Translations under genes and position numbers: made by a program | The notes under the pieces: generated by a model | What the model saw: only the letters and a program-made list of their open reading frames with translations | What the model was told of the DNA's origin: nothing | Databases searched by the model: none | Shown: piece by piece, positions 7,105 to 12,690 of the stretch | Position numbering within the stretch: the first letter of the stretch is position 1 | Layout: each line of letters starts with the position of its first letter | NCBI GenBank assembly: GCA_021161625.1 | Contig: JAGHAG010000061.1 | Coordinates: 1 to 14,202 of the forward strand | From: Elusimicrobiota bacterium | GTDB taxonomy: Bacteria; CG03 | DNA: 14,202 bases | Direction: 5' to 3'

Positions 7105-7156
7105 CCCAGCACCAACTTGGACAGATTAAAGGATACTTAACCAAGTTGGTGCTGGG
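7105..7156. repeat. Perfect 16-bp inverted repeat with 20-nt loop (terminator-like or palindromic element)
   Basis: CCCAGCACCAACTTGG (7105-7120) is exactly complementary to 7141-7156, with a 20-nt AT-rich loop. It lies 35 bp after the stop of the repeat-protein gene, so it may end that operon. However, it is followed by a C/T-rich tract (CTATCCTCTATCC) and not a pure T-run. A perfect arm of this length in an otherwise AT-rich spacer could also be a recent palindromic repeat. Confidence 0.6.
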
Positions 7157-7228
7157 CTATCCTCTATCCTCTTTCCACTATCCACTATTCACTTTTCACT
7201 GTTTACTCATTACTCATTACTCACCCCT
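7157..7228 (+). repeat. Pyrimidine-rich low-complexity tract with TTACTCA x3
   Basis: About 70 bases almost free of G, made of degenerate CTATCC / CACTATTCAC-like units and ending in three perfect 7-bp tandem copies of TTACTCA (7203-7223). It sits between the 16-bp inverted repeat and the glnA promoter. No coding potential is visible. On the transcript it would be an unstructured C/U-rich stretch, of the type used by Rho, which might complete termination after the hairpin; this is inference. Confidence 0.5.
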
Positions 7229-7267
7229 TAACTGTTCGCGATCATTATAAACAAATACACCATTTAC

Positions 7268-7296
7268 TTGACTTTAAAATTTTTAAAAAGTAAAGT
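7268..7296 (+). promoter_or_regulatory. Probable housekeeping promoter of glnA
   Basis: TTGACT (7268-7273), 17-nt spacer, TAAAGT (7291-7296), 24 nt before the glnA start. The spacer is an AT-only imperfect dyad running ACTTT...AAAGT across the region between the two boxes. No recognisable GlnR or NtrC site was identified. Confidence 0.5.
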
Positions 7297-7320
7297 ATTT
7301 AAAATATACATGGAGGTTTT

Positions 7321-8655
7321 ATGGCAAAAAAACTCACAAAAGAAGATGTATTAAAAATTGTTAAGGAAAAAAATGTGAGGTTTATAAAACTGTGGTTTGT
7401 GGATATTTTAGGTGCTGTTAAATCCTTTACAATAACAAGAAAAGAACTTGAAGGTGCCTTCAAGGAGGGGATGGGATTTGACGGTTCTTCAATTGAAGGA
7501 TTTGCAAGAATTTTTGAAAGCGACCTTGTTGCAGTGCCGGATCCTTCAACATTTTCAATTCTTCCATGGAGGCCGAAAGAGGATGCTGTTGCAAAAATGT
7601 TCTGTGACATTTTTACACCTGATGGGAAACCCTATGATGGAGACACAAGATATATCCTAAAAAAGAACCTTGAGGAAATGAAAAAAGAGGGATTTGATAC
7701 ATTTAATCTCGGGCCTGAACTTGAATACTTTTATTTTAGAAATGACAAAATCCCTGAAATTATGGATGAAGGGGGATATTTTGATTTTCTTCCTCTTGAC
7801 CTCGGCCATGATTTAAGAAGGCAGACAATTCAGTATCTTGAAGAAATGGGAATTCCTGTTGAATACTCCCATCACGAAGTTGCTCCTTCCCAGCACGAAA
7901 TAGATTTAAGATATGCAGATGCGCTTTCTATGGCTGATAATGTGATAACCTACAAGGTTGTTGTGAAATCCGTTGCATGGCTTAAAGGTGTTTATGCAAC
8001 ATTTATGCCTAAACCTTTATTTGGTCAGAATGGAAGTGGAATGCACACACATATGTCTCTGTTTTTGAAAGGCAAGAATGCATTTTTTTCAAACACAGAC
8101 AGTTACAATCTTTCAGAAAATGCAAAGCATTTTATTGCAGGAATTATGGTTCACGCAAGAGAAATCTGTTCAATAACAAATCAGTGGGTGAATTCATATA
8201 AGAGGCTTGTTCCGGGTTATGAAGCGCCTGTTTATATTGTATGGGGAAGGAAAAACCGTTCTGCGCTGGTGAGAGTTCCAATGTATAAGCCAGGAAAAGA
8301 ACTTGCAACAAGGGTTGAGGTGAGGTTTCCTGATCCTGCCTGCAATCCATATCTTGCCTTTTCAGTTTTACTTGCAGCAGGTCTTGAAGGAATCAGAAAA
8401 AAATATCCTATTCCTGAACCTGTGGAAGCAGATGTCTATCATATGCCAGATGAGGAAAGAGAAAAACTCCACATAAGGATGCTCCCTGGAAGTTTGATTG
8501 AAGCAATTCAGGAAACTGAGAAATCCACTCTTGTCCGAAAAGCCCTCGGAGACCATATTTTCAACAAGTTGATAGAAAACAAGAAAATTGAGTGGGATAG
8601 ATACAGACAGCAGGTTACAAATTACGAGATTGAGAAGTATTTTCCGATTCTCTAA
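7321..8655 (+). CDS. glnA: Type I glutamine synthetase (GSI-alpha-like)
   Basis: 444 aa; GGAGG at 7312-7316 precedes the ATG by 4 nt. It catalyses ATP-dependent ligation of ammonia to glutamate in the cytoplasm. All signature blocks are present: MGFDGSSIEGFARIFESD (residues 51-68), GPELEYFYF (131-139, metal-binding Glu), HHEVAPSQHEIDLRY (184-198), NGSGMHTHMSL (237-247), NSYKRLVPGYEAP (291-303, with the Glu latch at 301), NRSALVRVP (312-320) and RFPDPACNPYLAFSVLLAAGLEGI (335-358). The length, with no ~25-residue insertion, fits the GSI-alpha group (Bacillus/Thermotoga type). Arg63 corresponds to the feedback-inhibition Arg of B. subtilis GS. A Tyr lies in ADVYHMPDEE (373), near the adenylylation position of GSI-beta enzymes, but Tyr is also found there in unmodified GSs. 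It appears to be monocistronic. Confidence 0.97.
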   Translation: MAKKLTKEDVLKIVKEKNVRFIKLWFVDILGAVKSFTITRKELEGAFKEGMGFDGSSIEGFARIFESDLVAVPDPSTFSILPWRPKEDAVAKMFCDIFTPDGKPYDGDTRYILKKNLEEMKKEGFDTFNLGPELEYFYFRNDKIPEIMDEGGYFDFLPLDLGHDLRRQTIQYLEEMGIPVEYSHHEVAPSQHEIDLRYADALSMADNVITYKVVVKSVAWLKGVYATFMPKPLFGQNGSGMHTHMSLFLKGKNAFFSNTDSYNLSENAKHFIAGIMVHAREICSITNQWVNSYKRLVPGYEAPVYIVWGRKNRSALVRVPMYKPGKELATRVEVRFPDPACNPYLAFSVLLAAGLEGIRKKYPIPEPVEADVYHMPDEEREKLHIRMLPGSLIEAIQETEKSTLVRKALGDHIFNKLIENKKIEWDRYRQQVTNYEIEKYFPIL

Positions 8656-8756
8656 CCTGAATAATTCACACTATGTTTATTTCCCAGCACTTTTTCAGAA
8701 AAGGGCGGGGCAGTCCAGCCATTAAAAATGGCTGGATGCATGAATAATGCAGGTTA
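8653..8756. mobile_element. MITE-like element with 16-bp terminal inverted repeats abutting the glnA stop
   Basis: TAACCTGAATAATTCA (8653-8668) is repeated inverted at 8741-8756 with 14 of 16 matches. If the ends are CCTG...CAGG (8656-8753), the flanks are CTAA and TTAA, a possible slightly decayed 4-bp target duplication. Inside are a perfect 9-bp hairpin, CCAGCCATT-AAA-AATGGCTGG (8715-8735), and a small CTTTT-TCAG-AAAAG hairpin (8690-8703). There is no ORF. The structure is that of a short non-autonomous element. The CCTG ends recall some IS families (IS1380 type), but this is not established. Alternatively it is a structured 3' UTR of glnA. Confidence 0.5.
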
Positions 8757-8761
8757 ATTTT

Positions 8762-8786
8762 TGACACACTGTGCTTCAGTGTATCA
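8762..8786. repeat. Stem-loop of unknown role upstream of the porin gene
   Basis: GACACACTG (8763-8771) pairs with CAGTGTATC (8777-8785), one mismatch and a 5-nt loop, extended by T8762-A8786. No T-run follows on either strand, so it is not a typical terminator. It could be an operator or an mRNA-end structure after glnA. Confidence 0.35.
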
Positions 8787-8839
8787 GAGATTCTATTTAT
8801 AAATTTTATCTTTCATTATTTTTTCATATCAAAAATTTT

Positions 8840-8888
8840 CAAGTTTTGTCAAAAAAAACTTGACAGATTTTTTGCTTTTTGGCAAAAT
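8840..8888 (+). promoter_or_regulatory. Promoter of the porin-like gene with an overlapping dyad (putative operator)
   Basis: TTGACA (8860-8865), 17-nt spacer, CAAAAT (8883-8888) forms a good housekeeping promoter about 38 nt before the start codon. A perfect 8-bp dyad, CAAGTTTT (8840-8847) / AAAACTTG (8855-8862) with a 7-nt gap, overlaps the -35 box. A second overlapping reading is TGTCAA-N7-TTGACA (8847-8865). A repressor site is plausible; the regulator is unknown. Confidence 0.5.
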
Positions 8889-8926
8889 TTAAAAGTTTAG
8901 CCCTGAAGGGGCAAAAGGAGGTGGGT

Positions 8927-10201
8927 ATGAAAAAATTTTTAGTTCTTGGGGTTCTTGTTTTTCTTGCAGGCTCATCATTTGCAAAAATCAGCAATGTAAA
9001 AGTCAGTGGTTCTCTTGAGGTGCAGAGTTTTTCTCTCAACAACGCATGGGACCTTGCTGATTATGAAAACGGGACAAATGATGACAAAATTGATGAAACA
9101 AGGAGCAGAGTGCTTGTTGGAATTTCTGCTCAAGTTTCAGAAGGGGTTCGGGGAAAAATTCTTTTAAGCAAAAACAACAGAAGGTATGGCGAAGGTTCGG
9201 AAACAGTTGCCGGATGGGGTAGCGCTCTCAACAAAGTTCTGGTGGAAAACGCATATCTTGTTATTGATGATTTCATTGACATTTTCAAACTCACCCTTGG
9301 AAGACAGTTTTATGGTGAGAAAGGAGACCTTGTTCTTTATTATGGACCGACCTCTGATGACAATTTAATTGTTTTTGCTCTGGACGGTCTAAAGGCAGAG
9401 GCATCGGTCGGCCCAGTTGGGCTCTGCCTTATTTCAGGCAAAGTTATTGAAAACGCGTGGGCAGTGCCAAGTACAGATGAGGATCTTGTAGGAATTATTT
9501 TAAACACTGATGATGTTTTGGAAGGATTGAATTTGAGTGTTTATGCTTATAAAGATGTTGACAAATCAGCAGGTGGAATTGCAAACAGGGATGACTTGAG
9601 AGTTCTTGGATTAAAAGCAGGTCTTGAAATTCCACAGGTTGAAGGTCTTAAAGCAAAAGCGGAGTATGCAATGAATGCAGGACCTGACAAATCAGGTGCA
9701 ACAACAGTAAATTACACAGGCAATGCCCTTTTTCTGAGTGCATCCTATAATGGGCTCAATGTTGCAGGAGAACTCGGGGTTTCTGCTGAGTATGCCTCAG
9801 GTTCAGGAGATGATGCAACTACAAATGATAAGAATGAGGCTTTTATACCAATCAATCCTGATTTGAGGTATGGAGAAATCTGGGCAAATTCCCTTGGTAA
9901 TGTTGGAATAACTGACTGTTCAATCATGAAAGCAGGAGTTTCATGGCTGCCTGATTTTGAGGAGCGTCTTTCCGCAAAACTCTGCTATTTAACCTTCACT
10001 GAAAACGAGGTTACAGCAGGGCAGAAAGATGACTGGGGTTCAGAGATTGACTTAAAAATTGGCTGGGAGCAGTCAGATTCAGTTTCTCTTGAACTCATCC
10101 TCGCACAGCTGACACCAGGGGATGCTCTTAAAAATGCTCTTGGAGTTACAACAGATGACCCCATTACCAAACTTTCTGCAAGGTTAAAGGTTTCTTTCTA
10201 A
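8927..10201 (+). CDS. Outer-membrane porin-like beta-barrel protein
   Basis: 424 aa. The ATG at 8927 is chosen for the strong AAGGAGG (8915-8921) and a textbook signal peptide, MKKFLVLGVLVFLAGSSFA. The frame extends upstream to 8879, but that would bury the signal. The mature protein begins KISNVKVSGSLEVQSFSLNN, a common first barrel strand, and continues with amphipathic strands separated by acidic, Asp/Asn-rich loops (TSDDN, STDEDLVG, GSGDDATTND). It ends in ITKLSARLKVSF, the C-terminal Phe signature of outer-membrane barrels. GRQFYGEKGDLVLYYG resembles the strand-turn pattern of alginate-export and other general porins. Substrate cannot be deduced. It has its own promoter and a strong 3' hairpin, so it is probably a single-gene transcript. 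Confidence 0.8.
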   Translation: MKKFLVLGVLVFLAGSSFAKISNVKVSGSLEVQSFSLNNAWDLADYENGTNDDKIDETRSRVLVGISAQVSEGVRGKILLSKNNRRYGEGSETVAGWGSALNKVLVENAYLVIDDFIDIFKLTLGRQFYGEKGDLVLYYGPTSDDNLIVFALDGLKAEASVGPVGLCLISGKVIENAWAVPSTDEDLVGIILNTDDVLEGLNLSVYAYKDVDKSAGGIANRDDLRVLGLKAGLEIPQVEGLKAKAEYAMNAGPDKSGATTVNYTGNALFLSASYNGLNVAGELGVSAEYASGSGDDATTNDKNEAFIPINPDLRYGEIWANSLGNVGITDCSIMKAGVSWLPDFEERLSAKLCYLTFTENEVTAGQKDDWGSEIDLKIGWEQSDSVSLELILAQLTPGDALKNALGVTTDDPITKLSARLKVSF

Positions 10202-10212
10202 CACACAACCCC

Positions 10213-10244
10213 CAGGGGGAGGAGAAGTTCTTTCTCCTCCCCTG
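10213..10244 (+). terminator. Strong 13-bp GC-rich hairpin after the porin-like gene
   Basis: CAGGGG(g)AGGAGAA (10213-10226) pairs with TTCTCCTCCCCTG (10232-10244), 13 pairs with a single bulged G. It starts 12 bp after the stop codon. Its position and strength fit a 3' end structure, but it is followed by an A-run (GAAAAAAACTC) and not by T's, so RNA stabilisation or an unusual terminator are both possible. Confidence 0.5.
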
Positions 10245-10359
10245 AAAAAAACTCAAATTCTTAAAGCAATACTTCCTTACTTAAACGTATTAAAATTATA
10301 TTTTGAAGATTTTGGTTTTTATTTTTTGGTAATTTTATTGACCTCATACCATTTTTAAA

Positions 10360-10863
10360 TTACTTATAGATTAACTGATAGAGTTCATTTATTTTATCCT
10401 CTAAATCTTTTTCCATATCATTTTTGCGTCTGAGCAAAATTTTTATTTCCTCAACTGCTTCTTCTGCTGTTTCTATATTTTTAATAAATCCTTCATATCC
10501 ATCTTCAAGTGTAAACCCGGGCACAAGACGACCATTCTTAGCAAAGTTTATCAATAAATCTTTTACTTTTTTCTGCCAGTAATCATCATTTGAATAATGC
10601 TTAATCTGCCACATACAATCTGGTTCCCACTCAATCTTTTTATTTGGGTAAAGCCAGATATTTGCTGCTTTTTTGACATTGTCAGGTTCGGCGAAATTTA
10701 TCGCATTTCCCCAGTAAAAACACCTGATATTGTGATTTTGCAATGTAGGTGGAATTTCCTGCTCTTTACAGGATAGAATACACTCCACGTAAGAATGAAT
10801 TTTTATTCCCACTTTTTTTAAAAGTTTGATTGTCTTATTTAGCCATTCAAGAGCGGGTACATA
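10360..10863 (-). pseudogene. N-terminally truncated ORF of unrecognised family
   Basis: The minus-strand frame runs from the TGA at 10864-10866 to the stop at 10360-10362. The only usual start is a GTG (10810-10812, giving 150 aa) with no ribosome-binding site, and the 17 codons before it still read like protein (PALEWLNKTIKLLKK). This suggests that the 5' part of a longer gene is missing. Visible features are Trp-rich segments (IEWEPDCMWQIKHYSNDDYWQKK), LVPGFTLEDGYEGF and a charged helical tail (RRKNDMEKDLEDKINELYQLIYK). The tail faintly recalls C-termini of some restriction-modification proteins, but no family can be assigned. It is the only long minus-strand frame inside the window and lies next to IS debris, so an accessory origin is likely. 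Confidence 0.45.
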
Positions 10864-11015
10864 TCACCTGAGGAATATTTAAAAAGATGGCAGCGCAGCT
10901 CTTGAAAACGAGTGTAAAATCGCCTCTAACTGGTACAGTAAATGGGGCTCAGCTCCTTTATTATGGTAAAAGAGGACATTTCTATTTTGCCCAAATAGGA
11001 CATTATCATTTTGCC
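10843..11015 (+). mobile_element. Insertion-sequence remnant: transposase tail plus terminal repeats
   Basis: A short plus-strand frame (10843-10905) ends SGYISPEEYLKRWQRSS-stop, which resembles the extreme C-terminus of integrase-core (DDE, IS3/IS481/IS21-type) transposases, where GY-x-(T/S)PEEYL is common. Further on are two imperfect direct repeats, 10971-10991 and 10995-11015: AGAGGACATTTCTATTTTGCC and ATAGGACATTATCATTTTGCC, 17 of 21 matching, period 24 bp. Repeated GGACATT...ATTTTG blocks are typical of IS21-like ends. The rest of the element is absent. The order fragment, stop, end repeats is what one IS end should look like. The family assignment is tentative. Confidence 0.45.
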
Positions 11016-11023
11016 TGCAGTCC

Positions 11024-11051
11024 TTGACAGATTTGGCAGAAATTATAAAAT
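11024..11051 (+). promoter_or_regulatory. Promoter of the CRP/FNR-family gene, with start site at or next to the ATG
   Basis: TTGACA (11024-11029), 16-nt spacer, TAAAAT (11046-11051). With usual spacing, transcription begins about 11057-11058, at the ATG (11057). No Shine-Dalgarno is visible, so a leaderless mRNA is likely. The -35 box lies only 9 bp beyond the last IS-end repeat and may have been brought in or shaped by the insertion. Confidence 0.55.
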
Positions 11052-11056
11052 AAAGA

Positions 11057-11737
11057 ATGATTGATGTAAAAATTATCAAAAAAAACCCTGCGTTTAAGAA
11101 ATTTCCTTTATCTTCTCTTTCAAAAATTGCAAAAGATGCCCGTATCTTTCGCTTCAAAAGAAAGCAAATCATTATCAGAGAAAAGGCAAAACCAGACTAT
11201 GTTTATTTCATTTTAAAAGGAAAGGTTCAGGTTTTTAAATTTGATGAAGTCGGTAGAGAAAAAACACTTGCTATTCTCTCAGAAGGAGATGTCTTTGGCG
11301 AAATGGCTCCTCTTTCAAGTTCCCGACGCTCTGCATTTATAAAAGCACTTGAAAACGTAAAAGCAATTGGAATTGCTTCCAGAAATTTTAAAACTCTTGT
11401 AAAAGAAGATGTTTCAATGGCAAATTTACTTAATGAAATTCTCGTAAGGCGGCTTGAAAGAGTTGACAAATACCTTGAAGTTCTATCCTATGAAAGCGTC
11501 AGAAAAAAAATTGTTGGTCTTCTTTTGCTTTTTGGAACAATTGAAAAGAAAAAAAAGCGAAAGGTCAGAGTTTATCTTACGCAGGTGGAACTTGCGGGAA
11601 TGATTAATTCTGCCCGTGAAGTTATAAATAGAAACCTTCAGGCATTGAGAAGAAAAAAACTTGTAAAAATAGAAAGAAAGTTTATTGAAGTCCCCTCAAT
11701 AAGAAACTTAAGAGAATATCTTTTAAAACTTGAATGA
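11057..11737 (+). CDS. CRP/FNR-family transcriptional regulator
   Basis: 226 aa, normal for the family. The N-terminal cyclic-nucleotide-binding fold includes FKRKQIIIREKAKPDYVYFI (residues ~33-52), LKGKVQVFKFDEVGREKTL, and the phosphate-binding cassette GDVFGEMAPLSSSRRSAFIKA (77-97), in which Arg-Ser at 91-92 corresponds to the cAMP-contacting RS of E. coli CRP. A dimerisation helix (~119-145) leads to the winged helix-turn-helix: LTQVELAGMINSAREVINRN followed by LQALRRKKLVKIE (174-206). There are no FNR-type N-terminal cysteines, so an Fe-S oxygen sensor is unlikely; cAMP or another effector is possible. The stop overlaps the next start (ATGA), so it is co-translated with a barrel protein and sits upstream of a (p)ppGpp enzyme, which suggests a nutrient-response operon. 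Confidence 0.92.
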   Translation: MIDVKIIKKNPAFKKFPLSSLSKIAKDARIFRFKRKQIIIREKAKPDYVYFILKGKVQVFKFDEVGREKTLAILSEGDVFGEMAPLSSSRRSAFIKALENVKAIGIASRNFKTLVKEDVSMANLLNEILVRRLERVDKYLEVLSYESVRKKIVGLLLLFGTIEKKKKRKVRVYLTQVELAGMINSAREVINRNLQALRRKKLVKIERKFIEVPSIRNLREYLLKLE

Positions 11738-12687
11738 AAAAAAATTGTCTCTTAATCTTTTTACTTTTAAACGCTTTTGCTTTTGCTCGCTCTCCTGTGC
11801 CATACAATGCTTATGATGGAGAAGAGATTTCTGCAAGATTATCAGGTATGGGTGGGGTTGGTGCCACAGGGGGAAGAGATGCTTCTGTTGTCTATACAAA
11901 TCCTGCAGGTCTTTTTTCTATGGGAAAAATTTTTACAGCATCTTTCAAATTGAGACAGACCCCTGAAAAATACAAAAGTCAGGATATTCTTTCAGGTCGT
12001 TCTCTTATTTTTTTTGGATTTAGCGGGAATGGTATGGGACTTTCAGTAAGACCTCTTTCAAATTTCTCAACCCTTCAAAACGGGACAACAGTTGAAGTAA
12101 AAGTAAATGAATTTTCAATGGGTTTTTCAAACAAAATCAATAAACTTGTTGATTTTGGGATGAATATAAATTATTTCTACGGGTTTATGGGCGTAAGTTC
12201 TGACTATACAAAAATCAGTGACGCAAATGGCTTTGGAATTGACTGGGGTGTTATTTACAGAGCCCGTCCTTATATAAATTTTGGCTTGAGTTTCTTAAAT
12301 GCGCCTGCTTCTGTGAGATGGAGTGGATATGGTTCAGAAAAACCGCCTGTGGTTGTAAGAAGTGGAGCAAGTGTAAAACTAAAGGGATTTCTGGAAATAT
12401 CCGCAGATGTTGAAACAAGAAATTACAAAAAAGCAAATTCTTTAGATAAAAAGAATGTGAAAATCTATCACATAGGAATTGAACAGAGTATTTTAAACAT
12501 CATATTTTTAAGAGGTGGACTTTCAGGTGAGGACCTGAATGCTCCAAAAAAAACAGTATATAATGCAGGACTTGGCTGGCACAAAGGTGGTGTTTTTGTT
12601 GATATTTCGTGGCTAAAAAAATATCCCTCTCCACAGGAGAGCGACTATATTCAGTCATTTTATCTTTCAATAACTTCCCCCTTTTAA
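11734..12687 (+). CDS. PorV/UPF0164-like outer-membrane beta-barrel protein
   Basis: 317 aa; the ATG overlaps the regulator's TGA (ATGA at 11734-11737) and no SD is visible, so translation probably depends on coupling. The signal peptide is MKKNCLLIFLLLNAFAFA. The mature start reads ARLSGMGGVGATGGRDASVVYTNPAGL, the same GMGG...NPAGL hallmark as the protein at 2280, making this a second member of that superfamily in the window. Amphipathic strands run to the end, which closes with Phe (SFYLSITSPF). It has no TPR. Role: outer-membrane barrel, transport or secretion related; not specified by sequence. Only 3 bp separate it from the RSH gene. Confidence 0.75.
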   Translation: MKKNCLLIFLLLNAFAFARSPVPYNAYDGEEISARLSGMGGVGATGGRDASVVYTNPAGLFSMGKIFTASFKLRQTPEKYKSQDILSGRSLIFFGFSGNGMGLSVRPLSNFSTLQNGTTVEVKVNEFSMGFSNKINKLVDFGMNINYFYGFMGVSSDYTKISDANGFGIDWGVIYRARPYINFGLSFLNAPASVRWSGYGSEKPPVVVRSGASVKLKGFLEISADVETRNYKKANSLDKKNVKIYHIGIEQSILNIIFLRGGLSGEDLNAPKKTVYNAGLGWHKGGVFVDISWLKKYPSPQESDYIQSFYLSITSPF

Positions 12688-12690
12688 TTA

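Noticed and set aside
7157..7228. CRISPR array in the repeat-rich spacer before glnA
   Set aside because: The units are 7-10 bp, degenerate and contiguous, with no 23-40 bp repeats separated by unique spacers; no cas genes are present.
8763..8785. Intrinsic terminator for glnA
   Set aside because: The hairpin is real, but no T-run follows on either strand; listed only as a stem-loop.
10338..10366. Promoter-like TTGACC...TACTTA on the plus strand
   Set aside because: No plus-strand gene follows, and the -10 match is poor in an AT-rich stretch where chance matches are common.
11060..11078. FNR/CRP box TTGAT...ATCAA at the start of the regulator gene
   Set aside because: The gap between half-sites is 9 bp, not the 4 (FNR) or 6 (CRP) expected, and it lies inside the coding region in an A-rich stretch.
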